Positions 25,959-33,767 of a stretch of 64,000 nucleotides of DNA are shown here, piece after piece. This stretch comes from Bacillota bacterium (lineage in GTDB: Bacteria > Bacillota > Clostridia > Acetivibrionales > DTU013). The stretch lies in the NCBI GenBank assembly GCA_023439545.1, contig JAEXNT010000022.1, positions 1 through 64,000 of the forward strand, read 5' to 3'. Below the pieces are notes generated by a model that did no database searches, was not told the DNA's origin, and was given only the letters and a program-made list of their open reading frames with translations. The position numbers and the translations under genes are program-made. Position 1 is the stretch's first letter. Each line of letters opens with the position of its first letter.

Positions 25959-26008
25959 GCGTGCTTACGGAGTTGATACGGAAATAGGCAGAGAGGAGGC
26001 GAGCCGGG

Positions 26009-26917
26009 ATGCTGGAGAATTTATTGACCCTGATTGATAAAAATCCGCTTGTATATTTGCTTATGAATCTTGCCAATATGCTTTTTGCCGTCATGCTCTC
26101 ACGCTGCCTGTTAATCGCGGGCTCGAGGCAGGTGGCGGAAGCGCTGGGACCCAGAAGTCCCCGCCTTACCCTTTACAGGAGATGTTCTGCCCTTGTTGGA
26201 ACCGGCCTTGATATATGTGAGAAACGAATAGGAAGAATGGCTTTGTTTATGAATGCAAGGGCGAAAATGCGCAAGGCCGGCTACAAAAGCGAGTATGCCC
26301 CGGCGGTGTATCTGCTGGTCAGATTCATAATATCCCCGGCGGTATTTGCGGCCGCTTTTATCCTGAATTACCCTGACGTCATTAAGCCGCTTGCTTCAGC
26401 AGGCCTTATCAATCTGGTCATGGAGGTCGTCGTCTCATCCGGGAGGCGGAAAATCAACCTGAGGTTCCAGAAATATATCTATAAGATTTACAAATACCTG
26501 CACAACCAAATCTCTTCAGGGATCAAACCTACCGATGCCATAAGGTCCGTTTATGAGGTGACTGAGGATAAGGAACTGAAGGGGATATTGGTAAGACTTG
26601 CAGCCAGGTATGAACTTACATTGGATATAGATTCGGCGCTTGAAGAATTCAGATCCAACTTCGACGCCCATGAGGCCGAAACCCTGTGTATAGCTTTGAA
26701 GCAGGGCATAGAAACCGGGGACAGCAAGGATTTGCTTGCGAGGCAGGAGGATGTGATGTTCAAGAAATATTTCAATTACATACAGGCAGAAACGGAAAGC
26801 TGCAGGAACAGGAGTCTTGCCGCGGCAGCCGTATTTGTCGCGATCGTTGTCGTGATGATAATCGTACCGATGCTTAAAGACACCGGGGAGGCAATCGGAA
26901 AGATATTCATAAATTAA
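26009..26917 (+). CDS. TadC-like inner-membrane platform protein
   Basis: A 302-residue F-domain membrane protein, the second platform subunit of the Tad system. Membrane segments lie near residues 12-35, 95-145 and the C-terminus (AAAVFVAIVVVMIIVPML). The F domain contains YKYLHNQISSGIKPTDAI and ALKQGIETGDSKDLLARQED, a pattern seen in TadC (intermittent amphipathic helices with conserved Gly-Ile-Glu-x-Gly). Ribosome binding site GGAGG precedes the ATG. It is followed within 20 bases by a small pilin-like gene. Confidence 0.8.
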   Translation: MLENLLTLIDKNPLVYLLMNLANMLFAVMLSRCLLIAGSRQVAEALGPRSPRLTLYRRCSALVGTGLDICEKRIGRMALFMNARAKMRKAGYKSEYAPAVYLLVRFIISPAVFAAAFILNYPDVIKPLASAGLINLVMEVVVSSGRRKINLRFQKYIYKIYKYLHNQISSGIKPTDAIRSVYEVTEDKELKGILVRLAARYELTLDIDSALEEFRSNFDAHEAETLCIALKQGIETGDSKDLLARQEDVMFKKYFNYIQAETESCRNRSLAAAAVFVAIVVVMIIVPMLKDTGEAIGKIFIN

Positions 26918-26936
26918 TTTTTTGGGAGGTTTTTAT

Positions 26937-27176
26937 ATGCTCATCGGAATTAGAACTATCCTTTCCATGTTGGGGCAAAGGATACCCTTGCGCCGTTTCA
27001 GAAACGACGATAGGGGCTTCGGCATGAATGAACTGCTCGGGATCGCAGCTGCGCTTATAATTGCGGCGTTTGTCATAATACCGAGTCTCAGGACTTTTGC
27101 TAAAAGCGTGATGGACGGCCTTTCAGACTGGTGGGGAAATACTATTGAATCCCAGATATTCCCTACTTCTGTATAA
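26937..27176 (+). CDS. Flp pilin-like small membrane protein
   Basis: A 79-residue protein with a basic N-terminus and a single hydrophobic helix (MNELLGIAAALIIAAFVIIP) that begins after a Gly-Phe-Gly-Met-Asn-Glu segment. A Gly followed at +5 by Glu at the start of the hydrophobic stretch is the prepilin peptidase pattern of Flp pilins. Its place directly after the two Tad platform genes supports a major or minor pilin. No prepilin peptidase gene is in the window. The start at 26937 follows GGGAGG (26924-26929); an upstream frame start is not supported. Confidence 0.65.
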   Translation: MLIGIRTILSMLGQRIPLRRFRNDDRGFGMNELLGIAAALIIAAFVIIPSLRTFAKSVMDGLSDWWGNTIESQIFPTSV

Positions 27177-27187
27177 AGAGGTGTGGT

Positions 27188-27565
27188 ATGCCTACAAGAG
27201 CGGTGGTAACAGGCGTTATACTTGTTATTATGTTATCTCTGTCGGTATATTTATTCGAGTTTTTTCTGCCGTTGTCTGCAAAGGCAGACTTTGATTCAGC
27301 CTGTCGGGATTCCCTTCTCAGGATGGAGAACGGAGGCGGCCTGGACGGTGGCGATTGCAGCGAGCTGCAGGATGAACTCGAAGCCGCGGGCTTTACCAAT
27401 ATAGTCGTAAACGCCACGGCAAGCGCGCGCCAGGGCGAACAGCTGACACTGCACGTAGAGGGGGACTATAGCTGGAACAGGCTGACGGAGCTTTTCAAAA
27501 GAGAGGATCGGGATATTCGCATGATTTACGAGAAAACTACGATGTCCAGGAAGGTAGTCAACTGA
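27188..27565 (+). CDS. Tad-locus single-pass membrane protein of unknown function
   Basis: A 125-residue protein with one N-terminal membrane segment (VVTGVILVIMLSLSVYLFEF) and an outside domain of about 90 residues with two Cys (near 39 and 57) that could form a disulfide. The soluble part is alpha/beta-like (GFTNIVVNATASARQGEQLT). It resembles the minor pilin/pseudopilin class in layout but has no clear peptidase site. Located between the pilin-like gene and a TadE-like gene, with the stop overlapping the next ATG. I do not recognise the family. Confidence 0.6.
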   Translation: MPTRAVVTGVILVIMLSLSVYLFEFFLPLSAKADFDSACRDSLLRMENGGGLDGGDCSELQDELEAAGFTNIVVNATASARQGEQLTLHVEGDYSWNRLTELFKREDRDIRMIYEKTTMSRKVVN

Positions 27566-28188
27566 TGAACGTTCGCTTCGCACGTTTCAAAGCCGCCGGA
27601 GCAAGCGCCGCGGGGAGTGCCGAAAGGGATGTCGAGGCAAGCGCTGCGGGGAGTACCATGAGAAGTGCCGTGAAAAGTGACGCTGGGAGCGCCGTGGCTG
27701 AAGTGGTCATTATGGCGGCGATGCTTGTGTTTGTCATATTTCCTGTTTTCTCGGCGGTAATGGAAAGGTTCATAGTGTTGGATAAAGCCAGGCTCATACG
27801 GGATTCGGTCGATATGACGAATATTTCCGTATATGACGCCTTGAATGCAGAGAGTCTCGGCAAGGTAAGCGTGGACCTTTTTGATGAAAAGGCGGGCGAT
27901 ATTTTCCGGGAATTGCTTTGTAAAAATCTGAAGCTGGACAGCGGCATGATGCCCAGGAGCGACTCGGTGGCGGAGGGCCGGGTGGAAATACTTTCTTTGG
28001 TATTTTATAAGGAAGGTTTTCCGGTGGTGTGTCCGGATGGTTCGATGATCGAAAGACCTGCAGTGCACAGCTGCATCGAAATTCCGATAAAACCGTCTCT
28101 GTACCGGGGCATTATATTGAACCTGCTTGGCAGGGACCATGTAGATGTGATAGTGCACGTGGACTCGGAAATACCTGTTAATAATTGA
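27565..28188 (+). CDS. TadE/TadG-like pseudopilin
   Basis: A 207-residue protein with a basic, Ala/Ser-rich N-terminus (two tandem ASAAGS repeats at residues 13 and 25), then GSAVAEVVIMAAMLVFVIFP, in which Gly/Ser-Ala-x-x-Glu followed by a hydrophobic helix matches TadE-type pseudopilins. The extracytoplasmic remainder is alpha/beta with Cys at residues 132, 153 and 171. TadE-family proteins are minor structural subunits of Tad pili. The N-terminal repeats correspond to two 18-base copies at 27601 and 27637 differing by one base. Start overlaps the upstream stop (TGATG). Confidence 0.65.
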   Translation: MNVRFARFKAAGASAAGSAERDVEASAAGSTMRSAVKSDAGSAVAEVVIMAAMLVFVIFPVFSAVMERFIVLDKARLIRDSVDMTNISVYDALNAESLGKVSVDLFDEKAGDIFRELLCKNLKLDSGMMPRSDSVAEGRVEILSLVFYKEGFPVVCPDGSMIERPAVHSCIEIPIKPSLYRGIILNLLGRDHVDVIVHVDSEIPVNN

Positions 28189-28208
28189 TTCGGAATGGAG
28201 CGGAGGTT

Positions 28209-28886
28209 ATGAAGAGGTTCTTATGGATCGGCGCGGCGCTTGTGATAGTTGCGCTGCTGGTAACTGCCGAGACGGCGATAATAACGAGCGCATCAGGCTA
28301 TGATAAGAAGGAGGAAGTCGTCTTCACCAAAGCGAATATACCCGGCAATACCTTAATTACCACGGATATGCTTGAGAAAAGGGAAACCGGCGGCAGCGCG
28401 GTACATCCCGACGCCGTTAAGAGTGTTGGCGATGCCTTGGGCAAAAGGACCTCCACCGATCTGGTAAAGGGGGAGATGCTCCTCAAAGCCAGATTATCCT
28501 CTGACAGCCGCAAAATTGCCAAGGCTGAGAACAAGAACAACAGGCTTTTTTCAGTTGAATTGAAGACCGACCAGGCAAATGCCTGGCAGTTTTCAGACAG
28601 GCAATTCGTTGATATAATATACGTGCCGAACAAGGAAGAGACGGGGGAACAGACGCCCCGGGCCGGGGGAGTTACAGATGCGGCTCCTGTTTCAAGCGGG
28701 ATCAGGATAATGAAAAACGTCCGGGTTGCCGGACTGATTGATGAAGACGGGCAGCTGCTGAGCCCTTCGGAGAATAAAAAAACGCCCAGGTACGTATCCT
28801 TTGAGGTAACGCAAGAACAGGCTGTTTTCCTGGCTTACGCCAAAAACAAGGGAAGGCTTGAGCTGTCCTGTATACCGGAAGAATGA
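28209..28886 (+). CDS. SAF-domain protein, CpaB/RcpC-like
   Basis: A 225-residue protein with an N-terminal membrane anchor (LWIGAALVIVALLVTAETA) and an SAF domain at residues about 36-100 (VVFTKANIPGNTLITTDMLE, then VKSVGDALGKRTSTDLVKGE). SAF domains occur in CpaB/RcpC of Tad systems, where they stabilise the assembly at the cell envelope. In a Gram-positive without a secretin its partner is unclear, possibly cell wall. ATG 28209 follows GGAGCGGAGG. A Gly-rich linker (near residues 145-160) is inserted late in the protein. Confidence 0.75.
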   Translation: MKRFLWIGAALVIVALLVTAETAIITSASGYDKKEEVVFTKANIPGNTLITTDMLEKRETGGSAVHPDAVKSVGDALGKRTSTDLVKGEMLLKARLSSDSRKIAKAENKNNRLFSVELKTDQANAWQFSDRQFVDIIYVPNKEETGEQTPRAGGVTDAAPVSSGIRIMKNVRVAGLIDEDGQLLSPSENKKTPRYVSFEVTQEQAVFLAYAKNKGRLELSCIPEE

Positions 28887-29023
28887 ACGGTGCTCCTTCA
28901 AAAGTTGGAAACGGCTGTAAGGGCAGAAACTGCTATAAGGGCAGAAACTGCTATAAGGGCAGAAACGGCAAGTCCGTTGATATAGCGCTGCAAAATTATG
29001 CGTCAATAATATGGGAGGGTTGA
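28883..29023 (+). CDS. Possible small repeat ORF (KGRNCY repeats)
   Basis: A 46-codon open frame whose ATG overlaps the stop of the CpaB-like gene (ATGA). It encodes a Lys/Gly/Arg/Asn-rich peptide with three copies of KGRN, two followed by CY, produced by a tandem 18-base repeat. No signal peptide and no ribosome binding site of its own are visible, so it would rely on translational coupling. It ends three bases before the start of the PC4-like gene. It could equally be a non-coding tandem repeat that happens to lack stops. Confidence 0.3.
   Translation: MNGAPSKVGNGCKGRNCYKGRNCYKGRNGKSVDIALQNYASIIWEG
28919..28966 (+). repeat. Tandem 18-base repeat, 2.7 copies
   Basis: Units AAGGGCAGAAACTGCTAT at 28919-28936 and 28937-28954 are identical and a partial third unit follows to 28966. 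Eighteen bases keep the reading frame, and two forward frames stay open through the repeat. Confidence 0.9.
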
Positions 29024-29025
29024 AA

Positions 29026-29262
29026 ATGGCAGACCTTAAGTATGAGATCAAAAAACATATCGGTGTTATCGGAGAAGGCACAAAGGGTTGGAAAAAGGAA
29101 GTCAACCTTGTGAGCTGGAATGACCGCAAGCCCAAGCTGGATATCCGCGACTGGGATGAAACTCATGAAAAGATGGGCAAGGGAGTGACACTGAACCGGA
29201 ATGAAGTGGAAGAACTCAAAAAGTTGCTTTCCAATATAGAGACAGACGAAATGGAGGCCTGA
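29026..29262 (+). CDS. YdbC-like protein, PC4/Sub1 family
   Basis: A 78-residue protein with LKYEIKKHIGVIGEGTKGWK, VNLVSWNDRKPKLDIRDWD and KMGKGVTLNRNEVEELKKLL. These match the YdbC family, bacterial relatives of transcription coactivator PC4 that bind single-stranded nucleic acid as dimers through curved beta-sheets. Ribosome binding site GGGAGGG lies seven bases upstream of ATG 29026. The stop codon lies inside a strong terminator. Likely a general housekeeping or stress role; no functional tie to the pilus genes is evident. Confidence 0.85.
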   Translation: MADLKYEIKKHIGVIGEGTKGWKKEVNLVSWNDRKPKLDIRDWDETHEKMGKGVTLNRNEVEELKKLLSNIETDEMEA

Positions 29263-29276
29263 CGGCCTCTTTTTTT
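29254..29276 (+). terminator. Intrinsic terminator after ydbC-like gene
   Basis: GAGGCC (29254-29259), TGAC loop containing the stop codon, GGCCTC (29264-29269) and seven T residues. It closes the transcript that began in the Tad locus. Confidence 0.92.
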
Positions 29277-29310
29277 GTTAAGGGGACGGGAATCCGGCTG
29301 CCGGAACTAT

Positions 29311-29386
29311 AGCTGCATTCTGAAACCATAGCGACATGCCGTGGCCGGAGCTGCATTCCGGGACAATAACGACATGTCGGAGCCGG
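29311..29386 (+). repeat. Imperfect direct repeat of 38 bases, two copies
   Basis: AGCTGCATTC opens both copies (29311-29348 and 29349-29386); about 30 of 38 positions agree by eye. It lies in the 187-base gap between the ydbC terminator and the AraC gene, next to an AGGGGACGG stretch that resembles the edge of the hairpin repeats at 39.7 and 45.6 kb. No function can be assigned. Confidence 0.7.
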
Positions 29387-29449
29387 AGCATCCCTCGTGA
29401 CAATTGCCTGTTTATAGGATATAATTTTACTGAAAGCCGGGGTGAAATT

Positions 29450-30337
29450 ATGGATAAGCTTCTGCCAAAGGCGTGGGAAGGTCTTCTTAATTCGTCGAAC
29501 TTCCTGCCCGTCATAGTTAAATCGCTCGAAAGGATACAGGATATCACCTGGTCCATGGAACCGAACCGCCACGAAAATTATGAAATGGTATATATGAAAA
29601 AGGGTTATGCCGTATTTGAGATATCCGGCCAGCCTGTGACACTCGGCCCGAATGACATTGTCATAATTAAACCGCTCCAGTATCACAAGTTTATTGTCAA
29701 ATCCGAAAACGGCTGTGAATTCATTGTTCTCAATTTCACTTTTGAAAACAGGATAAGCGGCGAATTTTCAGAGATCCCTCTCGAGGATTTCCTCAATTTC
29801 GTCAGCAGCAAGGAGACCGGACCGTATATAACGTTGAAGGTCAGCCAGAAGAATGAGATCGTAATTTTATTGAACCGTATATTGAAAGAACGCGATAGCA
29901 GTGAACCGGGCAGCGATTTCCTCAATTATCTGCTGGTGCTCGAGCTTTTCGTACTGCTTTCCCGCGCACTGAAGATGGAGTGGGAGAACAGTATCAAATC
30001 CAAAAGCCCCAAGCTCAAGGAATTGATCGGGATCTCGGTAAACTTCATCCACACCAATTTCGAAAGGGATATTTCGCTGGGAGATATCGCGAAGTTCGTA
30101 TTCCTCAGTCCAAGCTATTTTACAAGGGCATTCAAGGAAGAAACGGGCATGAGCCCCATCAACTACCTGCTTAAGGTACGGATCGACAGGGCTAAGGAAC
30201 TGTTGTCCGACACAGGCCTGAAAATCAGTGATATTGCGCTGAACGTAGGCTTTTCGAACCAGCAGCGCTTTAATGAAATGTTCAAGAAATATACCAGTCT
30301 GACCCCCCTCCAATACAGAAAGAAACACGAGAACTAA
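29450..30337 (+). CDS. AraC-family transcriptional regulator with cupin-type sensor domain
   Basis: A 295-residue regulator. Residues about 30-120 form a cupin-like ligand-binding domain (HENYEMVYMKKGYAVFEISG, LGPNDIVIIKPLQYHKF), and residues 195-293 the double helix-turn-helix of AraC/XylS (ISLGDIAKFVFLSPSYFTRA, RAKELLSDTGLKISDIALNV, then FNEMFKKYTSLTPLQYRKK). Start 29450 is chosen for the GGGGTGA site just upstream and the natural domain start. The neighbouring leuCDB promoter has tandem 10-base repeats, making it a plausible target. The ligand is unknown, though sugar is common in this class. Confidence 0.9.
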   Translation: MDKLLPKAWEGLLNSSNFLPVIVKSLERIQDITWSMEPNRHENYEMVYMKKGYAVFEISGQPVTLGPNDIVIIKPLQYHKFIVKSENGCEFIVLNFTFENRISGEFSEIPLEDFLNFVSSKETGPYITLKVSQKNEIVILLNRILKERDSSEPGSDFLNYLLVLELFVLLSRALKMEWENSIKSKSPKLKELIGISVNFIHTNFERDISLGDIAKFVFLSPSYFTRAFKEETGMSPINYLLKVRIDRAKELLSDTGLKISDIALNVGFSNQQRFNEMFKKYTSLTPLQYRKKHEN

Positions 30338-30420
30338 GTCCGGGTGATTGCGGCCCCGATACAGACTCCCATCCGTAACGATAATCCAGCTCCTCGTCAA
30401 AAAACATGAATATTGTTGCC

Positions 30421-30469
30421 GAATAACAGTAAGTAACAGGAAGAATCCTAAAGTAACAGGCGATATAAT
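30421..30469 (+). promoter_or_regulatory. leuCDB promoter with phased 10-bp direct repeats
   Basis: Four consecutive decamers occupy 30421-30460: gaAtAACAGt, AAGTAACAGG, aagaatccta (degenerate) and AAGTAACAGG. The first, second and fourth share AGTAACAG-like cores and are in exact helical phase. A TATAAT minus-10 box follows at 30464-30469, with no good minus-35, as in activator-dependent promoters. This fits binding of an AraC-type protein, and such a gene is adjacent at 29450. Between 30470 and 30545 a GGCGCC-centred hairpin (30492-30508) lies in the leader; no T-box motif was seen. Confidence 0.6.
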
Positions 30470-30545
30470 CTTTACACAAGGGAGGATATTCGGCGCCCTT
30501 CATGGCGCGGATATCATATAGAACATCCAAGGGAGGGATATGTTT

Positions 30546-31829
30546 ATGCAGAACAATAATTCAGGCGGCCGAGGAATGACGATGACTCAGAAGATCCTTG
30601 CGGCCCATGCAGGGCTCGACAAGGTAGAAGCGGGGCAGCTGATCATGGCCCGGCTCGACATGGTGCTTGGAAACGATATCACTGCTCCCGTGGCCGTTAA
30701 GGAATTCAGGAAAATAGGCATGGATCATGTTTTCGATAAAAATAAGATCGCAATAGTACCCGATCACTTTACACCGAACAAGGACATCAAATCCGCCGAA
30801 CAGGTAAAATTTATAAGGGAATTTGCACGGGAAATGGATATCGTGAACTATTTCGAAGTCGGCCAAATGGGTGTGGAGCATGCCCTGCTGCCGGAGAAGG
30901 GCCTGGTGGTTCCGGGTGACGTCGTGATCGGCGCCGATTCGCATACATGCACCTATGGTGCGCTCGGAGCTTTCTCGACAGGCGTCGGCAGTACGGACAT
31001 GGCTGCGGGGATGGCTATGGGCGAGGCCTGGTTCAAGGTACCCGAGGCAATCAGGTTCGAACTGAAGGGAAAACCGGGCAAATGGGTGAGCGGCAAGGAC
31101 GTAATCCTTCATATTATAGGAATGATAGGGGTTGACGGCGCCCTTTACAAATCCATGGAGTTTACAGGAGACGGGCTTGAGCATCTTTCAATGGACGACA
31201 GGTTCTCAATGGCCAATATGGCAATAGAAGCCGGGGCTAAAAACGGTATCTTCCAGGTGGATGAAAAAACTCTGGCCTATGCGGAAGAACATTCGGAAAG
31301 ACAATATAAGGTTTATTCGGCAGACGAGGATGCGGTTTACAGCGAAAGCTATACTATCGATCTCAGTGAAGTCAAACCTACAGTCGCATTCCCGCCTCTG
31401 CCCGACAAGGCAAGGACGATCGACAAGGTGGGAGACGTTAGGATCGACCAGGTAATAATCGGTTCCTGTACGAACGGAAGGCTCGAGGATCTTCGCGTTG
31501 CGGCAGACATCCTCAAAGGGCGCAAGGTTCACAGGGATGTAAGGTGCATCATCATCCCGGCGACGCAGAAAATATGGAAACAAGCTATGAGCGAAGGTTT
31601 GTTCGACATATTCGTAGACGCCGGCGCCGCGGTCAGCACGCCTACTTGCGGGCCTTGCCTGGGAGGGCATATGGGTATACTAGCAAAGGGCGAAAGGGCT
31701 GTTGCAACGACCAACAGGAATTTCGTCGGGAGAATGGGTCATCCGGAGAGCGAAGTATATCTGGCAAGTCCCGCTATAGCGGCGGCGTCGGCAGTGGCGG
31801 GCAGGATAGCATCACCGGACGAATTGTAA
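30546..31829 (+). CDS. leuC: 3-isopropylmalate dehydratase large subunit
   Basis: LeuC with LeuD isomerises 2-isopropylmalate to 3-isopropylmalate in leucine synthesis, using a 4Fe-4S cluster. The 427-residue protein has the aconitase-fold signatures: IGADSHTCTYGALGAFSTGV near residue 130, the cluster cysteines in IGSCTNGRLEDL (near 300) and TPTCGPCLGGHMG (near 363). Its short form, with MTMTQKILAAHAG at the N-terminus, is the clostridial/archaeal LeuC type. ATG 30546 is eight bases after GGGAGGG; ATG 30540 is too close, and initiation at the MTMTQ methionine (30576) is also possible. First gene of leuCDB; leuA is not in the window. Confidence 0.95.
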   Translation: MQNNNSGGRGMTMTQKILAAHAGLDKVEAGQLIMARLDMVLGNDITAPVAVKEFRKIGMDHVFDKNKIAIVPDHFTPNKDIKSAEQVKFIREFAREMDIVNYFEVGQMGVEHALLPEKGLVVPGDVVIGADSHTCTYGALGAFSTGVGSTDMAAGMAMGEAWFKVPEAIRFELKGKPGKWVSGKDVILHIIGMIGVDGALYKSMEFTGDGLEHLSMDDRFSMANMAIEAGAKNGIFQVDEKTLAYAEEHSERQYKVYSADEDAVYSESYTIDLSEVKPTVAFPPLPDKARTIDKVGDVRIDQVIIGSCTNGRLEDLRVAADILKGRKVHRDVRCIIIPATQKIWKQAMSEGLFDIFVDAGAAVSTPTCGPCLGGHMGILAKGERAVATTNRNFVGRMGHPESEVYLASPAIAAASAVAGRIASPDEL

Positions 31830-31848
31830 ATGATAGGAGGTATCTGAT

Positions 31849-32337
31849 TTGAAAATTCATGGCAAAGTCATTAAATACGGAAATAATGTGGATACGGACG
31901 TCATTATACCGGCCAGGTATTTGAACACATCCGATCCTGCGGAGCTTGCGTCCCATTGTATGGAGGATCTTGACGCCGGTTTTGTAAAGAGGGTCCGAAA
32001 AGGCGACATTATGGTAGCGGGCAGGAATTTCGGCTGCGGTTCGTCCAGGGAGCATGCGCCCATAGCAATAAAGGCTTCGGGTATATCCTGCATCATTGCC
32101 GAAACCTTCGCAAGGATATTTTACCGTAACGCGATAAATACGGGCCTGCCGATCGTAGAATGCCCGGAAGCGGCTGCAGGAATATCGGAAGGGGATGAAC
32201 TTGACGTAGATCTCGATTCAGGCATTATAACCAACCTGACGAAGGGCGTTTCCTATAAGGGAGTCCCATTCCCGGAGTTCATGCAGAAGATCATCGCGGC
32301 CGATGGGCTGATTGGTTATATCAGGCAGCAGGCATAG
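31849..32337 (+). CDS. leuD: 3-isopropylmalate dehydratase small subunit
   Basis: A 162-residue swivelling-domain subunit of isopropylmalate isomerase. It shows GKVIKYGNNVDTDVIIPARY at the N-terminus and GRNFGCGSSREHAPIAIKAS near residue 60, the family signature that closes the active site over the LeuC cluster. Initiation is at TTG with AGGAGG upstream, 19 bases after leuC. Followed by leuB 11 bases later. Length and motifs fit the short clostridial LeuD. Confidence 0.95.
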   Translation: MKIHGKVIKYGNNVDTDVIIPARYLNTSDPAELASHCMEDLDAGFVKRVRKGDIMVAGRNFGCGSSREHAPIAIKASGISCIIAETFARIFYRNAINTGLPIVECPEAAAGISEGDELDVDLDSGIITNLTKGVSYKGVPFPEFMQKIIAADGLIGYIRQQA

Positions 32338-32348
32338 GAGGTTCTATA

Positions 32349-33428
32349 GTGAAATATAAAATAACGGTATTAAGCGGAGACGGAATAGGTCCCGAAGTCG
32401 TCGAGCAGGCAGTCGGAGTACTGAAAACGGTCGGAAGCAGGCTCGGCATTCAATTCCAATTCGATTACGAACTAATGGGCGGCTGCGCGATAGACGCCTG
32501 CGGACAGCCACTTCCGGAAGCTACGCTGAAGGCTTGCAGAGAAAGCGACGCTGTATTGCTTGGTGCGGTGGGAGGCCCGAAATGGGAGGGCCTTCCGGGC
32601 GGAAAAGGCCCTGAAGCAGGCTTGCTGGGGATAAGGGCAGCCCTCGGTCTTTTTGCAAATCTCAGGCCTGCGGTGATATACAAGGCACTGAAAGGGGCTT
32701 CCCCTCTCAAGCCTGAGATTATCGGCGAAAACATCGATATACTTGTGGTGAGGGAACTGACCGGCGGTATTTATTTCGGAGAGCGCGGCAGAACACGAGA
32801 AGACGGGTTGGAAGCGGCCTTTGACACGGAAAAATACAATACCGGTGAAATTGAGAGGATAGCAAGAATAGCTTTTGCTGCGGCGGGTAAGCGCAGAGGA
32901 GTAGTTACGTCCGTCGACAAGGCCAACGTCCTTGAAAGCTCCAGACTCTGGCGGGAGGTCGTCACAAGGGTTTCAAAGGATTATCCGGGTATAGCGCTGA
33001 ACCATCTTTATGTCGATAATGCTGCAATGCAGTTGGTACGTAATCCGGGGCAATTTGACGTGATCGTTACCTCCAACCTTTTCGGAGACATTCTTTCCGA
33101 CGAGGCGTCCATGATAACGGGTTCGATAGGTATGCTGCCATCAGCCAGCTTGGGCAGCGGGTCTCTAGGCCTTTATGAGCCCATACACGGCTCGGCTCCC
33201 GATATAGCCGGCAAGGATATGGCAAATCCCATAGCGACAATATTATCTGCCGGCATGCTGCTGCGTTATTCTCTTAATGAGACCAAAGCGGCAGAACTGA
33301 TAGAATATGCAGTAAATAGCGTGCTGGATCGAGGATACAGGACGGCGGACATTTCATCAGAGGCCTGTAAATCGGTAGGTACGCGTGAGATGGGCAGGCT
33401 TATTGCGGATGTTATCGTCTCCGAATAA
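32349..33428 (+). CDS. leuB: 3-isopropylmalate dehydrogenase
   Basis: LeuB oxidises and decarboxylates 3-isopropylmalate with NAD to 2-ketoisocaproate precursors. The 359-residue protein has ITVLSGDGIGPEVVEQAV at the N-terminus, RELTGGIYFGERG near residue 138, the Lys/Asp catalytic region VDKANVLESSRLW, and NLFGDILSDEASMITGSIG with the metal-binding Asp residues. YEPIHGSAPDIAGKD is the NAD loop typical of LeuB rather than isocitrate dehydrogenase. GTG start follows AGGAGG. It closes the leuCDB operon before the terminator at 33533. Confidence 0.96.
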   Translation: MKYKITVLSGDGIGPEVVEQAVGVLKTVGSRLGIQFQFDYELMGGCAIDACGQPLPEATLKACRESDAVLLGAVGGPKWEGLPGGKGPEAGLLGIRAALGLFANLRPAVIYKALKGASPLKPEIIGENIDILVVRELTGGIYFGERGRTREDGLEAAFDTEKYNTGEIERIARIAFAAAGKRRGVVTSVDKANVLESSRLWREVVTRVSKDYPGIALNHLYVDNAAMQLVRNPGQFDVIVTSNLFGDILSDEASMITGSIGMLPSASLGSGSLGLYEPIHGSAPDIAGKDMANPIATILSAGMLLRYSLNETKAAELIEYAVNSVLDRGYRTADISSEACKSVGTREMGRLIADVIVSE

Positions 33429-33532
33429 GTCATTTCATTAATGAATATAACAGCATATAATAGAATATACATGAAAAATTTAGCTTTGCAAATAAATGCA
33501 ATTTTATTGAACAAATTGTTATATGGCGTAAT

Positions 33533-33567
33533 AAATGGGGCTTTTATAAAACAAAGGCCCATTTTTT
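33533..33567 (+). terminator. Intrinsic terminator after leuB
   Basis: AAATGGG (33533-33539) pairs with CCCATTT (33558-33564), with extra pairs inside, followed by T residues to 33567. It lies about 105 bases beyond leuB in an AT-rich gap. Confidence 0.75.
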
Positions 33568-33767
33568 ATCAATGGGTTTTTGTACAGTTTTGTTAAAAAA
33601 ATCAAGGGCACTCGATTCGTTTATAATGCTGTTCTTTGATTAAGACTAACCCCGGAGGCAGGCGGATATATAATTATAGCCTGTTATTACAGACCTGTCA
33701 TATAACTCATGTTTTATTCATATTACTTATACAGAAGAATAAATAATTATGCATTTTATGTAACCCA
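33568..33767. other. AT-rich intergenic stretch, nothing identified
   Basis: About 200 bases between the leuB terminator and the RNA candidate. It contains a TATAAT-like box near 33616 without a convincing minus-35, and a short CCCCGGAGGCAGGCGG island near 33652-33667. No open frame, repeat or known riboswitch motif was recognised. Confidence 0.5.

Noticed and set aside
28919..28966. Short tandem repeat considered as a CRISPR remnant
   Set aside because: Units are directly adjacent without spacers and only 18 bases long.
30470..30545. leuC leader considered for a T-box
   Set aside because: No specifier-loop layout and no TGG-containing antiterminator bulge were found; the leader is too short.
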